A DNA stretch of 64,000 bases from Pseudomonas sp. HR96 (GCF_034059295.1 NZ_CP139141.1:372001-436000), one strand, 5' to 3'; counted from the first letter of the stretch, positions 27,371-36,667 are shown. Notes: a model not told the origin generated them from the sequence alone. A program made the numbers and translations.

Positions 27371-29650
27371 ATGCTCAATACGCTGCGCAAGATCGTCCAG
27401 GAAGTTAACTCCGCCAAGGATCTCAAGACGGCGTTGGGGATTATTGTGCTGCGCGTCAAGGAAGCCATGGGCAGCCAGGTCTGCTCGGTCTACCTGCTCG
27501 ACCCGGAAAGCAACCGTTTCGTGCTCATGGCCACCGAAGGCCTCAACAAGCGCTCCATCGGCAAGGTCAGCATGGCCCCGAATGAAGGCCTGGTAGGCCT
27601 GGTGGGCACCCGCGAAGAGCCGCTGAACCTGGAGAACGCCGCCGACCACCCGCGCTATCGCTACTTCGCCGAAACCGGCGAGGAGCGCTTCGCTTCGTTT
27701 CTTGGCGCGCCGATCATCCATCACCGCCGCGTGGTCGGCGTATTGGTCATCCAGCAGAAGGAACGCCGCCAGTTCGACGAAGGCGAAGAGGCCTTCCTGG
27801 TGACCATGAGCGCTCAACTGGCCGGGGTGATTGCCCACGCCGAGGCCACCGGTTCCATCCGCGGTCTGGGGCGTCAGGGCAAGGGCATCCAGGAAGCCAA
27901 GTTCGTCGGCGTGCCAGGCTCGCCGGGCGCTGCGGTGGGTACCGCCGTGGTCATGTTGCCGCCGGCTGACCTGGATGTGGTGCCGGACAAGTCCGTGGCC
28001 GATATCGCCGCCGAACTGGCGTTGTTCCAGACAGCGCTGGAAGGCGTGCGCAACGACATGCGCACCCTGTCGGCCAAGCTGGCCACCCAGCTGCGCCCCG
28101 AAGAACGCGCGCTGTTCGACGTCTACCTGATGATGCTCGACGACGCTTCGCTGGGCAGCGAGGTGACCAACGTCATCAAGACCGGCCAGTGGGCCCAGGG
28201 TGCCCTGCGCCAGGTGGTCACCGAGCACGTCAACCGCTTCGAATTGATGGACGACGCCTACCTCAGGGAGCGTGCCTCCGACGTCAAGGACCTCGGCCGC
28301 CGCCTGCTGGCCTATTTGCAGCAGGCCCGCCAGCAGACCCTGGTGTACCCCGACAACACCATCCTCATCAGCGAAGAGCTGTCCCCGGCCATGCTCGGTG
28401 AAGTGCCCGAAGGCAAGCTGGTAGGCCTGGTATCGGTATTGGGTTCGGGCAACTCCCACGTGGCCATCCTGGCCCGGGCCATGGGCATTCCGACGGTGAT
28501 GGGCCTGGTCGACCTGCCGTATTCCAAGGTCGACGGCATCAAGATGATCGTCGACGGCTACCACGGCGAGGTCTACACCAACCCCAGCGACATACTCACC
28601 AAGCAATACGGCGACGTGGTCGAGGAAGAGCGTCAGCTGGCGCTGGGCCTCGATGCCCTGCGCGAGCTGCCTTGCGTAACTCTCGACGGCCATCGCATGC
28701 CGCTGTGGGTCAACACCGGCCTGCTCGCCGACATCGCTCGCGCTCAGCAGCGCGGCGCCGAAGGGGTAGGGCTGTACCGCACCGAAGTGCCGTTCATGAT
28801 CAATCAGCGCTTTCCCAGCGAGAAAGAGCAGCTGGCGATCTACCGTGAACAGCTGGCCGCGTTCCACCCGCTGCCGGTGACCATGCGCAGCCTCGACATC
28901 GGCGGCGACAAGTCGCTGTCGTACTTCCCGATCAAGGAAGACAACCCTTTTCTGGGCTGGCGCGGCATCCGCGTCACCCTCGACCACCCGGAAATCTTCC
29001 TGGTGCAGACCCGCGCCATGCTCAAGGCCAGCGAGGGCCTGAACAACTTGCGCATCCTGCTGCCAATGATATCCGGCACCCACGAGCTGGAAGAGGCCCT
29101 GCACCTGATTCACCGAGCCTGGGGCGAGGTGCGCGACGAAGGCACCGACGTGCCGATGCCCCCGGTGGGCGTCATGATCGAGATACCGGCGGCGGTGTAT
29201 CAGACCAAGGAGCTGGCGCGCCAGGTGGACTTCCTGTCGGTCGGCTCCAACGACCTGACCCAGTACCTGCTGGCGGTGGACCGCAACAACCCGCGGGTGG
29301 CCGACCTTTACGACTACCTGCACCCGGCGGTGTTGCAGGCCCTGCAGAACGTGGTGACCGACGCTCACGCCGAGGGCAAGCCGGTGAGCATCTGCGGCGA
29401 GATGGCCGGCGACCCGGCGGCGGCGGTGCTGTTGATGGCGATGGGCTACGACAGCCTGTCGATGAACGCCACCAACCTGCCGAAGGTCAAGGGCATGCTG
29501 CGCCAGATCAACCTGAGCAAGGCCAAGGAGCTCCTGGCGCAGTTGAACAAGATCGACAACCCGCAAGTCATTCACAGCACCTTGCAGCTGGCGTTGAAGA
29601 ATCTCGGGCTGTCGCGGATGATCAACCCGGCCTCGCCGAAGAAGCTTTAA
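27371..29650 (+). CDS. ptsP: Phosphoenolpyruvate-protein phosphotransferase PtsP (EI-Ntr)
   Basis: A 759-residue nitrogen-PTS enzyme I. The N-terminal GAF domain (about residues 1-150, MLNTLRKIVQEVNSAKDLK onward) is followed by the EI domain. The phospho-accepting histidine is in GSGNSHVAILARAMGIPTV, and the PEP-binding barrel shows GVGLYRTEVPFM, SLDIGGDKSL and VSICGEMAGDP. It passes phosphate from PEP to NPr and then EIIA-Ntr, which signal nitrogen and potassium status. It is co-directional with rppH, as across the genus. Confidence 0.96.
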   Translation: MLNTLRKIVQEVNSAKDLKTALGIIVLRVKEAMGSQVCSVYLLDPESNRFVLMATEGLNKRSIGKVSMAPNEGLVGLVGTREEPLNLENAADHPRYRYFAETGEERFASFLGAPIIHHRRVVGVLVIQQKERRQFDEGEEAFLVTMSAQLAGVIAHAEATGSIRGLGRQGKGIQEAKFVGVPGSPGAAVGTAVVMLPPADLDVVPDKSVADIAAELALFQTALEGVRNDMRTLSAKLATQLRPEERALFDVYLMMLDDASLGSEVTNVIKTGQWAQGALRQVVTEHVNRFELMDDAYLRERASDVKDLGRRLLAYLQQARQQTLVYPDNTILISEELSPAMLGEVPEGKLVGLVSVLGSGNSHVAILARAMGIPTVMGLVDLPYSKVDGIKMIVDGYHGEVYTNPSDILTKQYGDVVEEERQLALGLDALRELPCVTLDGHRMPLWVNTGLLADIARAQQRGAEGVGLYRTEVPFMINQRFPSEKEQLAIYREQLAAFHPLPVTMRSLDIGGDKSLSYFPIKEDNPFLGWRGIRVTLDHPEIFLVQTRAMLKASEGLNNLRILLPMISGTHELEEALHLIHRAWGEVRDEGTDVPMPPVGVMIEIPAAVYQTKELARQVDFLSVGSNDLTQYLLAVDRNNPRVADLYDYLHPAVLQALQNVVTDAHAEGKPVSICGEMAGDPAAAVLLMAMGYDSLSMNATNLPKVKGMLRQINLSKAKELLAQLNKIDNPQVIHSTLQLALKNLGLSRMINPASPKKL

Positions 29651-29662
29651 GGCCGTTGGCGG

Positions 29663-29722
29663 CAATGGGGGAGCGGGCAAGGCCGGCCTTGCGGCCTCTC
29701 GGGGGCTTGGCCCCCTCCCACC
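29663..29722. repeat. REP-like element, copy d
   Basis: GGGCAAGGCCGGCCTTGCGG then CCTCTCGGGGGCTTGGCCCC and CTCCCAC: the reverse orientation of the family consensus. It fills the gap between the convergent ptsP and NRDE genes and probably terminates both. Confidence 0.75.
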
Positions 29723-30475
29723 TCAACCTCGCCAGCTTGCCATGAACACTTCGCCCAACCTGCCGCCATAGGGCCCGAAACTGCGCTCGGTCAGCTGCGC
29801 ACGTCCCTTGGCATCCATCACCAGCACCGTGCTCGCCCGCGTGCCGTAGTTGGGGCTGGCAATGAAAGCGCTCGATAGCAGCCGCTCGGTAGCCAAGCCA
29901 ACGCCGGTGTCAGGCAGCTCGGCATCGGCCGCCGGCTGCGCATCGGCCAGGAGCTCCAGCAGCGACTGCACCGAATAATCCTGCAACTGCGCCGCCAGCC
30001 CGGCCCGCGCCTTGAGCAACTTTGGCCAGGGACTGTCCAGCCCGGCGTTGGACAAGCCATATACCCCCGCCGCAAGAGGCTGCGCCGCCACCGTCGAGCT
30101 TGCGTAGACCAGCCGCTGCCCATCGCCGAGCAACAGGTTGAACCCGGCATACTGCGCCGCTCGCTCGGCCACGCCGGCCAGGTACTCATCGATCGATTGT
30201 GCGCCGCAGAGAAACCCTGCCACCAGTTCCCCACGCGAACGCAGCCCCGCCGCCTGGCCAGGCTGGCGGATGTTGGTCAGGGCGGCGAAACGCCCGGCGC
30301 CACCGAGCCCCAGCCAGGTGCCCCCGGCCTCCAGATCGCGCCCGGCGCAGACCTGCGGGTAATCGTCCCAGGGCGCCAACGGCTGGGTGGGGCGAGCGTA
30401 GAACTCGTCGCGGTTGGCCGCGACGATCAACGGCTGGGCATGGCCCGGCCGCCAGGCGAACACTATCAGGCACAT
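29723..30475 (-). CDS. NRDE (TANGO2-like) family protein
   Basis: A 250-residue protein of the NRDE family, named for the motif visible as AANRDEFYARP near residue 20. The start MCLIVFAW puts a cysteine at position 2, the predicted nucleophile of an N-terminal-nucleophile-like fold. GGTWLGLGGAGRFAALTNIR is also conserved. Eukaryotic TANGO2 members are linked to haem or lipid handling; the bacterial role is unknown. It is divergent from lgt. Confidence 0.85.
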   Translation of the reverse strand: MCLIVFAWRPGHAQPLIVAANRDEFYARPTQPLAPWDDYPQVCAGRDLEAGGTWLGLGGAGRFAALTNIRQPGQAAGLRSRGELVAGFLCGAQSIDEYLAGVAERAAQYAGFNLLLGDGQRLVYASSTVAAQPLAAGVYGLSNAGLDSPWPKLLKARAGLAAQLQDYSVQSLLELLADAQPAADAELPDTGVGLATERLLSSAFIASPNYGTRASTVLVMDAKGRAQLTERSFGPYGGRLGEVFMASWRG

Positions 30476-30609
30476 GGCGATTCCTGGGCCGTGGTCGGCT
30501 CGGTGTGGTCAGATACTTTAACCATTCATTCATCGTCTCGGGTAGGGCTGCCGGCCCGCTTGAGTTAACATGCTGCGCACATTTTGTTGGTGCTCGTTAA
30601 GGAGTCGCA

Positions 30610-31419
30610 ATGCTGCCTTACCCGCAGATTGACCCGGTGGCCGTTGCCATCGGCCCCCTGCAAATCCATTGGTACGGCTTGATGTACCTGATCGGGATCG
30701 GCAGCGCCTGGCTGCTGGCCTCGCGTCGCCTGAACGACTTCGACCCCACCTGGACCAAGGAGAAGCTCTCCGACCTGGTGTTCTGGTGCGCCATGGGTGT
30801 GATCATCGGCGGGCGCTTGGGCTACGTGCTGTTCTACGACCTGCCGGCGTACATCGCCAACCCGTTCCTGATTTTCGAAGTCTGGAAGGGCGGCATGGCT
30901 TTCCATGGTGGCTTCCTCGGGGTGATGATCGCCACCTGGTGGTTTGGTCGACGCAACGGCAAGTCGTTGTTCCAACTGCTCGATTTCATCGCGCCGCTGG
31001 TGCCGATCGGCCTGGGCGCCGGGCGCATCGGCAACTTCATCAATGCCGAGCTGTGGGGCAAGCCCACTGACCTGCCATGGGCCATGGTCTTCCCGCCGTT
31101 CAGCGACCCGGCGCAACTGCCGCGCCATCCGTCGCAGCTGTACCAGTTCGCCCTGGAAGGCGTGGCCCTGTTCGTCATCCTCTGGCTGTTCTCGCGCAAG
31201 CCGCGCCCGACCATGGCTGTTTCCGGGATGTTCGCCCTGTTCTACGGGATCTTCCGCTTCGTGGTCGAATTCGTGCGGGTACCGGACGCGCAGCTGGGCT
31301 ACCTCGCCTGGGGCTGGGTGACCATGGGCCAGATCCTCTCGCTGCCGATGATCGTGGTCGGTCTGACGTTGCTGTGGCTGGCGTATCACAAGAAGCAGCC
31401 TGCGGTACAACCCTCCTGA
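30610..31419 (+). CDS. lgt: Prolipoprotein diacylglyceryl transferase
   Basis: A 269-residue inner-membrane enzyme that adds diacylglycerol to the lipobox cysteine of prolipoproteins. Seven hydrophobic segments and the signature motifs are present: [38 protein letters not shown] and RHPSQLYQ. The start follows AAGGAGTCGCA. It is followed by thyA after 17 bases, a widely conserved pair. Confidence 0.96.
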   Translation: MLPYPQIDPVAVAIGPLQIHWYGLMYLIGIGSAWLLASRRLNDFDPTWTKEKLSDLVFWCAMGVIIGGRLGYVLFYDLPAYIANPFLIFEVWKGGMAFHGGFLGVMIATWWFGRRNGKSLFQLLDFIAPLVPIGLGAGRIGNFINAELWGKPTDLPWAMVFPPFSDPAQLPRHPSQLYQFALEGVALFVILWLFSRKPRPTMAVSGMFALFYGIFRFVVEFVRVPDAQLGYLAWGWVTMGQILSLPMIVVGLTLLWLAYHKKQPAVQPS

Positions 31420-31436
31420 CAGCTCGGAGCTGAACC

Positions 31437-32408
31437 ATGAAGCAATACCTCGATCTGGTCGCCGACGTCATCAAGAACGGCAGCGTGCAAGCCAACCGTA
31501 CCGGCGTGAAGACCATCAGCCTGCCCGGCGCCATGTTGCGCTTCGACTTGCAGAAGGGCTTTCCGGCCATTACCACGCGCAAGCTGGCGTTCAAGTCGGC
31601 GATCGGCGAACTGGTGGGCTTCCTGCGCGGCGTCAACAACGCCGCCGAGTTCCGCGCGCTGGGCTGCAAGGTCTGGGACCAGAATGCCAACGAAAACCAG
31701 CAGTGGCTGACCAACCCGTTCCGCCTGGGCACCGACGACCTCGGTGAAATCTACGGCGTGCAATGGCGTCAGTGGCCGGCGTACAAGCGCATCGCCGCGA
31801 GCAATGCCGCGGCCATCGAGCTCTGCCTGAGTCAGGGCTACGTGCAGCTGGCGGCCGGCGAAGAAGACGGCGAAGCGTTCGTGGTGCTGTACAAGGCCAT
31901 CGACCAGATCCGCCAGTGCGTCGACACCATCGTCAATGACCCCGGCAGCCGGCGCATTCTGTTCCACGGCTGGAACTGCGCGCAGCTCGACGAGATGGCC
32001 CTGCCGCCATGTCACTTGCTGTATCAGTTCCACCCGAACCCGGAAACCCGGGAGATCTCGCTGACCCTGTACATCCGCTCCAACGACCTGGGCCTGGGCA
32101 CGCCGTTCAACCTCACCGAAGGCGCCGCGCTGCTGTCGCTGATCGGCCGCCTGACCGGCTACACGCCACGCTGGTTCACCTACTTCATCGGCGACGCCCA
32201 CGTCTACGAGAACCACCTGAGCATGCTCACCGAGCAACTCGACCGCGAACCCTTCCCGGCCCCCAGGCTGGTGATCTCCGCCCGCGTGCCGGAGTACGCC
32301 AAGACCGGCGTCTACCAGCCAGAGTGGCTGGAGCTGATCGAACCTGGCGATTTCTCGCTGGAAGGTTATGAACATCATCCGCCACTGACGGCGCCGATGG
32401 CGGTGTGA
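31437..32408 (+). CDS. thyA: Thymidylate synthase
   Basis: A 323-residue enzyme making dTMP from dUMP with methylene-tetrahydrofolate. The catalytic cysteine is in [12 protein letters not shown], with [13 protein letters not shown] near the N-terminus, [12 protein letters not shown] and [10 protein letters not shown] later. It is about 60 residues longer than the 264-residue E. coli enzyme because of an insertion around residues 110-160, as in other pseudomonads. Its stop lies three bases from the stop of the convergent hipS-like gene. FolA, encoded further along, recycles the dihydrofolate it makes. Confidence 0.96.
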   Translation: MKQYLDLVADVIKNGSVQANRTGVKTISLPGAMLRFDLQKGFPAITTRKLAFKSAIGELVGFLRGVNNAAEFRALGCKVWDQNANENQQWLTNPFRLGTDDLGEIYGVQWRQWPAYKRIAASNAAAIELCLSQGYVQLAAGEEDGEAFVVLYKAIDQIRQCVDTIVNDPGSRRILFHGWNCAQLDEMALPPCHLLYQFHPNPETREISLTLYIRSNDLGLGTPFNLTEGAALLSLIGRLTGYTPRWFTYFIGDAHVYENHLSMLTEQLDREPFPAPRLVISARVPEYAKTGVYQPEWLELIEPGDFSLEGYEHHPPLTAPMAV

Positions 32409-32411
32409 TTC

Positions 32412-32660
32412 TCAACCGTCGATGCGAAAGTCCGTGCTCAAGCGCCGCCAGTGGTCCCTGAGCACGGCTTGTTGGGCGGGGGCATCGGGCTCGATGCTAC
32501 GCAGATTGCCAAGTACCGGGTCTAGCCGTTGACGCGACGGGTCGGCGATATATTGTGGGGCAAGGGTAAATACATTCCTGCCATTGGAATGGCCAGCAAC
32601 GTAGCCGACCAGTTGGTCGTGCAAGCGCAGTTCCAGCACAGATACTGTTTCGCCGCTCAT
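32412..32660 (-). CDS. HipS-like / HipA N-terminal domain protein (kinase domain absent)
   Basis: An 82-residue protein resembling only the N-terminal subdomain of HipA toxins: LELRLHDQLVGYVAGHSNGR followed by NVFTLAPQYIADPSRQRLDP. No kinase domain follows, because the frame stops next to the thyA stop. The ATG at 32660 overlaps the stop of the upstream HTH gene as ATGA, so both are translated together. It may be a truncated HipA, or a free-standing HipS as in HipBST systems where HipS is a separate small antitoxin. No hipT is nearby. The family match is by eye. Confidence 0.6.
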   Translation of the reverse strand: MSGETVSVLELRLHDQLVGYVAGHSNGRNVFTLAPQYIADPSRQRLDPVLGNLRSIEPDAPAQQAVLRDHWRRLSTDFRIDG

Positions 32661-32950
32661 AAAAGGTCTTCCCAAGGATCGTCGGGTTCATCCTCTCCAA
32701 AGCTTGGTGGCGAAGGATTGTGGCCTGCCAATAGCTGACGCACAGCGGCTAGCTGATCCTTCGGCACGAGCACGATGGCTGCATCCAATCCTTCGGCGAT
32801 CTGGTCGAGGGTGTTCAGGCGAGGATTACCGTCGCGTTCTATCTTGGCGTACTGCTGGCGCGTCAGCCCTGCCCGCAGCGTCATGTCCTGAATTTTGAGC
32901 CCTAGCAGCAAGCGCCTTTGCCGGATTTCCAGAAGCAGTGAGGTTTTCAT
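32657..32950 (-). CDS. HipB-like XRE-family antitoxin/repressor
   Basis: A 97-residue Cro/C1-type helix-turn-helix protein. The HTH spans about residues 8-60 (IRQRRLLLGLKIQDMTLRAG, LTRQQYAKIERDGNPRLNTL). The C-terminal tail is acidic and Pro-rich (PSPPSFGEDEPDDPWEDLL). It is coupled by ATGA to the HipA-N/HipS-like gene, the hipB-hipA arrangement. The promoter upstream is embedded in a perfect 19-bp inverted repeat, suggesting autorepression. A GTG start 12 bases upstream is also possible. Confidence 0.8.
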   Translation of the reverse strand: MKTSLLLEIRQRRLLLGLKIQDMTLRAGLTRQQYAKIERDGNPRLNTLDQIAEGLDAAIVLVPKDQLAAVRQLLAGHNPSPPSFGEDEPDDPWEDLL

Positions 32951-32967
32951 CCCGCAGACCACGCTTG

Positions 32968-33019
32968 AAAGTTAACTATATGGCTCATAGTAGACTCAAC
33001 GAGCCATATAGTTAACTTT
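32968..33019 (-). promoter_or_regulatory. Promoter and inverted-repeat operator of the hipB-like gene
   Basis: Perfect 19-base arms at 32968-32986 (AAAGTTAACTATATGGCTC) and 33001-33019 flank a 14-base spacer. On the minus strand, TTAACT (33015-33010) and TACTAT (32992-32987) are spaced 17 bases apart as -35 and -10. The operator thus covers the promoter. The same palindrome abuts the cadR stop and could also terminate cadR. Confidence 0.7.
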
Positions 33020-33469
33020 TTAGTGCCTGTGGCTCCTCCCCACATGCGAGTGCTCCACCTCCGGAGCTGTCACCGCCCCGCTTGTTTCCAGCTGCTGAAT
33101 GATCCCGCACTGATCGTCCGAGCCGGCCACCCGGCATTTATCGCGTAGCTCCAGCAACTGCGTCTGCAAGGCCTGCAAGCCATCGATGCGCAGTTTCACG
33201 TGCTCGATATGCTCATCGATCAGCGCGTTGACGCTCTGGCACTGGTCGTCGGGCAGGTCACGCAATGCCAGCAGGCTGCGAATCTCTTCGAGCGTCATGT
33301 CCAGGGTGCGGCAATTGCGGATGAAGGTCAGGCGCTCCACGTGCGCCTGGGTGTAGAAGCGGTAGTTGCCATCGGTGCGGGCCGGGGCGGGCAGCAGTTG
33401 CTCACGCTCGTAGTAGCGGATGGTTTCGACCTGGCAGTCGGTGGCTTTCGCCAGTTCACCGATTTTCAT
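33020..33469 (-). CDS. cadR: Cadmium-responsive MerR-family regulator CadR
   Basis: A 149-residue MerR-type activator. The winged helix MKIGELAKATDCQVETIRYY leads to a long dimerisation helix. Metal-binding cysteines are in LRDKCRVAGSDDQCGI, and the His-rich tail EVEHSHVGRSHRH is characteristic of CadR. It senses Cd(II) (and less so Zn(II)) and activates the divergent cadA from the dyad in the shared promoter. An AT-rich palindrome follows the stop. Confidence 0.92.
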   Translation of the reverse strand: MKIGELAKATDCQVETIRYYEREQLLPAPARTDGNYRFYTQAHVERLTFIRNCRTLDMTLEEIRSLLALRDLPDDQCQSVNALIDEHIEHVKLRIDGLQALQTQLLELRDKCRVAGSDDQCGIIQQLETSGAVTAPEVEHSHVGRSHRH

Positions 33470-33512
33470 GGAGGCCTTCCGATGATCAAGAACATGATTG
33501 AGGATTGGGGGC

Positions 33513-33544
33513 TTGACCCTATAGTGGCTACAGGGTGTTCACTT
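33513..33544 (+). promoter_or_regulatory. CadR-type operator and cadA promoter
   Basis: A -35 TTGACC at 33513-33518 overlaps a dyad with arms ACCCTATAG (33516-33524) and CTACAGGGT (33528-33536) around TGG. A dyad placed just after the -35 within an over-long spacer is the hallmark of MerR-type promoters. The -10 is weak (about 33538-33543). Confidence 0.8.
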
Positions 33545-33572
33545 GGCAACAAGCACTTTCAGGACATTGCCC

Positions 33573-35780
33573 ATGTACCGCTTGCACCGAGCCGAACCCG
33601 TATCGCCCAGCCCTGTTCATGCCCATAAAGGGCACGACCACTGCTGCAGCGGTCCTGCACCCGCCGCTGAAGTCGAGCTGGGGCCGGTCACTGCTGGCGC
33701 CCAGCTCAGTCGATTCCGTATCGAGGCGATGGACTGCCCCACCGAGCAGACCTTGATCCAGAACAAGCTGGCCAAGCTGGCGGGCATCGAGCAACTGGAG
33801 TTCAACCTGGTCAACCGCGTGCTCGGCGTGCGCCATGTGCTGCAGTCCACTGCGCCCATCGAGCAGGCGATCGGCAGCCTTGGCATGACCGCCGTGAGCC
33901 TGGATGGGGAACAATCGGCAACGGCCCAGCCCAAGGCCAAGTCACAATGGCCGTTGTGGCTGTCCGGCCTTGCTGCGTTCGCCGCCGAGGTCCTGCACTT
34001 CACCGGGTTGGCGCCCAACTGGGCGATTGCCGGGGTCGCGTTGCTGTCCATCGTTGCGGGCGGCCTGGGCACCTACAAGAAGGGCTGGATCGCCCTGAAG
34101 AACCGCAACCTGAACATCAATGCGCTGATGAGCATCGCAGTGACCGGGGCGCTGCTCATCGGCCAGTGGCCGGAAGCTGCGATGGTGATGTTCCTGTTCA
34201 CCGTGGCCGAGCTGATCGAGGCGCGCTCGCTGAGCCGTGCACGCGACGCAATCGCAGGTTTGCTGCAATTGGCGCCCGAGCTCGCCACGGTGCGGAGTGC
34301 CGACGGGCAATGGCATGCCGTGGCAGTGAGCAGCATCGAAGTTGGCGCTCGAGTCAGGGTGCGTCCTGGTGAGCGCATCGCGGTGGACGGCGAAGTGGTG
34401 CAAGGGCGGTCGAGCATCGATCAGGCCGCGATCACCGGTGAAAGTCTGCCTGTGGATAAAGCCACGGGAGACCCGGTGTTCGCCGGCACGCTCAATCAAG
34501 CGGGTTCGCTGGAAGTGCTCGTCAGTGCGCCAGCCAGCCAGTCGACCTTGGCACGGATCATCCACGCGGTCGAGCAGGCGCAAGGCGCCAATGCGCCCAC
34601 GCAACGCTTCGTCGACAACTTCGCGCGGGTCTACACGCCGCTGGTGTTCATCCTGGCGCTCGCCGTCGCGGTGCTGCCGCCCCTGCTCATGGCCGGCGCC
34701 TGGTTCGACTGGATCTACCGCGCGCTGGTGCTGCTGGTAGTGGCGTGCCCCTGTGCCCTGGTGATCTCGACTCCGGTGACCCTGGTCAGCGGCCTCGCCG
34801 CCGCTGCGCGCAAAGGTATCCTGATCAAGGGCGGGGCGTATCTGGAGAGCGGTCATCGGTTGCAGGTGATCGCCCTCGACAAGACCGGCACCCTGACCCA
34901 CGGCAAGCCCCGGCAGACCGATTTCGAACGGTGGGTCGACGGGCCGTCGGATGTTGGGCAGATTGCCGCCAGCCTGGCCGCACGTTCCGATCACCCGGTG
35001 TCCATGGCGATCGCCGCCGCCAACCCGCAGGCGCGACTCGAGGTGCAAGACTTCGTAGCGCTGCCGGGCCGCGGCGTGCGCGGTGAAGTGAACGGCCAGC
35101 CCTATCATTTGGGCAATCCGCGCCTTGCCGAGGAGTTGGGCGCGACCGACGCACAGCTGACCGCCCGTCTGGAGCAACTCGAGCGCGAAGGCAAAAGCCT
35201 GGTGTTGCTGCTGGCGGGCAATCAGGCGCTGGCCCTGTTCGCCGTGGCCGATACGGTCAAGGACACCAGCAAGGAGGCCATCGCCGAGCTGCATGCCCTG
35301 GGTATCAAGACCTTGATGCTCACCGGCGACAATCAGCACACCGCCGAGGCGGTGGCCCGTCAGGTCGGCATCGATCAGGCGCGGGGCAACCTGCTGCCGG
35401 CCGACAAGCTGGCCGCCATCGAAGCACTCGATCACCAAGGCCACGCCACCGGCATGGTCGGTGACGGTATCAACGACGCGCCAGCCCTGGCGCGGGCCTC
35501 GATCGGTTTTGCCATGGGCGCTGCCGGCAGCCACACCGCCATCGAAACCGCCGACGTGGCATTGATGGACGACGACTTGCGCAAGCTCCCGGCTTTCGTC
35601 AGGCTCTCGCGGCAGACCCGGGCCATCCTGGCGCAGAACATCGGCCTGGCGCTGGTGGTCAAGGCGCTGTTCCTGGGCATGACTTTCGCCGGGCTGGCGA
35701 CCATGTGGATGGCGGTGTTCGCCGACATGGGCGTCAGCCTGCTGGTGGTATTCAATGGTTTGCGCCTGCTGAGGAAATAG
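33573..35780 (+). CDS. cadA: Cd2+/Zn2+-exporting P1B-type ATPase
   Basis: A 735-residue heavy-metal pump. The N-terminus is rich in metal ligands (HAHKGHDHCC) and has a metal-binding domain with AMDCPTEQ near residue 55. The membrane metal site CPCALVIS, the phosphorylation site DKTGTLTHG (Asp436), the TGES loop (ITGESLPVDK) and GDGINDAPAL hinge motif are intact. It exports Cd, Zn and Pb to the periplasm. The ATG at 33573 has AGGA upstream; a TTG 30 bases earlier is possible. Regulated by CadR from the divergent promoter. Confidence 0.95.
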   Translation: MYRLHRAEPVSPSPVHAHKGHDHCCSGPAPAAEVELGPVTAGAQLSRFRIEAMDCPTEQTLIQNKLAKLAGIEQLEFNLVNRVLGVRHVLQSTAPIEQAIGSLGMTAVSLDGEQSATAQPKAKSQWPLWLSGLAAFAAEVLHFTGLAPNWAIAGVALLSIVAGGLGTYKKGWIALKNRNLNINALMSIAVTGALLIGQWPEAAMVMFLFTVAELIEARSLSRARDAIAGLLQLAPELATVRSADGQWHAVAVSSIEVGARVRVRPGERIAVDGEVVQGRSSIDQAAITGESLPVDKATGDPVFAGTLNQAGSLEVLVSAPASQSTLARIIHAVEQAQGANAPTQRFVDNFARVYTPLVFILALAVAVLPPLLMAGAWFDWIYRALVLLVVACPCALVISTPVTLVSGLAAAARKGILIKGGAYLESGHRLQVIALDKTGTLTHGKPRQTDFERWVDGPSDVGQIAASLAARSDHPVSMAIAAANPQARLEVQDFVALPGRGVRGEVNGQPYHLGNPRLAEELGATDAQLTARLEQLEREGKSLVLLLAGNQALALFAVADTVKDTSKEAIAELHALGIKTLMLTGDNQHTAEAVARQVGIDQARGNLLPADKLAAIEALDHQGHATGMVGDGINDAPALARASIGFAMGAAGSHTAIETADVALMDDDLRKLPAFVRLSRQTRAILAQNIGLALVVKALFLGMTFAGLATMWMAVFADMGVSLLVVFNGLRLLRK

Positions 35781-35789
35781 CGAGATGAG

Positions 35790-36656
35790 ATGCTGACGGC
35801 CGAACTCAAGGCGTTCTACATGGTGGCCCGGCTGGGCAGCATCACCCTGGCGGCAAAGAAGCTCGGGCTCAGCCAGCCAACCGTGACCACGCAGATTCGT
35901 CATCTGGAAAGCCAGTACGACGTCGAACTATTCTACCGCGGCGGGCGACGCATGAGCCTCAGCGACGAGGGCGCGCGGTTGATGCCGATGGTCAAGGCGT
36001 TGCAGCAGCAGGAAGCCGACATCGAGTTCTTCCTGCGCAACAGCGGCCAGGTCAAGGGCGCGCTGCGCATCGCCGCCACGGCGCCTTACTACATCCTCGA
36101 CCTGGTGAAGGTGTTTCGCGAACGCCTGCCCCAGGTCGAGGTGTCGGTTGAAATCGGCAACTCGCAACAGGTGCTGGAATGGCTGGAGGACTACAAGGTC
36201 GACCTGGCCGCCTCTTCGCAGTTGCTTGACGACCCGCGTCTGGTCCGCCGCGTGCTGGGCAGCGATCCGCTGGTGCTGGCGGTACACCGCAGTCATCCGC
36301 TGGCCGCGCGCGCGCACATCGAGCTGGGTGCGCTGGCCGGGCAGTGCCTGTTGCTGCGCGAGCAGGGCTCGACCACCCGCAGCCTGACCGAACAGATGCT
36401 CAAGCAGGCAGGGGTCGTGACCGGGCCGTTGCTGGAGATCGGCAGCCGCGAGTCGATCCGCGAGGGGGTGCTGCGCAACATCGGCGTCAGCCTGATCGCC
36501 CGCCACGAGGTGCCGCACAATCCCGAGCTCAAGGTGCTGACCGTCGAGCAGGCGCCCTCGATGCACGAGTACCTGTACTGCCTCAAGGAGCGCAAGCAGG
36601 CGCGGCTGCCGGCGGCGTTTCTTGGCCTGGCCCAGGAAGTCCGCCCCGCGCCCTGA
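35790..36656 (+). CDS. LysR-family regulator of the phosphonate cluster
   Basis: A 288-residue LysR regulator with an N-terminal winged helix (AFYMVARLGSITLAAKKLGL then SQPTVTTQIRHLE) and a C-terminal effector domain. It resembles the regulator family associated with 2-aminoethylphosphonate catabolism. It lies just downstream of cadA but reads into a phosphonate transport cluster, with 107 bases between its stop and the ATPase gene. It probably controls that cluster, not cadmium resistance. Confidence 0.85.
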   Translation: MLTAELKAFYMVARLGSITLAAKKLGLSQPTVTTQIRHLESQYDVELFYRGGRRMSLSDEGARLMPMVKALQQQEADIEFFLRNSGQVKGALRIAATAPYYILDLVKVFRERLPQVEVSVEIGNSQQVLEWLEDYKVDLAASSQLLDDPRLVRRVLGSDPLVLAVHRSHPLAARAHIELGALAGQCLLLREQGSTTRSLTEQMLKQAGVVTGPLLEIGSRESIREGVLRNIGVSLIARHEVPHNPELKVLTVEQAPSMHEYLYCLKERKQARLPAAFLGLAQEVRPAP

Positions 36657-36667
36657 CTACGCAAATC

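Noticed and set aside
27311..29680. Open frame of 789 codons antisense to ptsP
   Set aside because: Its composition (His/Gln/Val-rich) is that of a codon-position shadow of a GC-rich gene. PtsP on the other strand has all its motifs.
33942..35903. Long minus-strand frame across cadA
   Set aside because: Shadow of cadA; no motif, no ribosome-binding site, and it crosses the start of the LysR gene.
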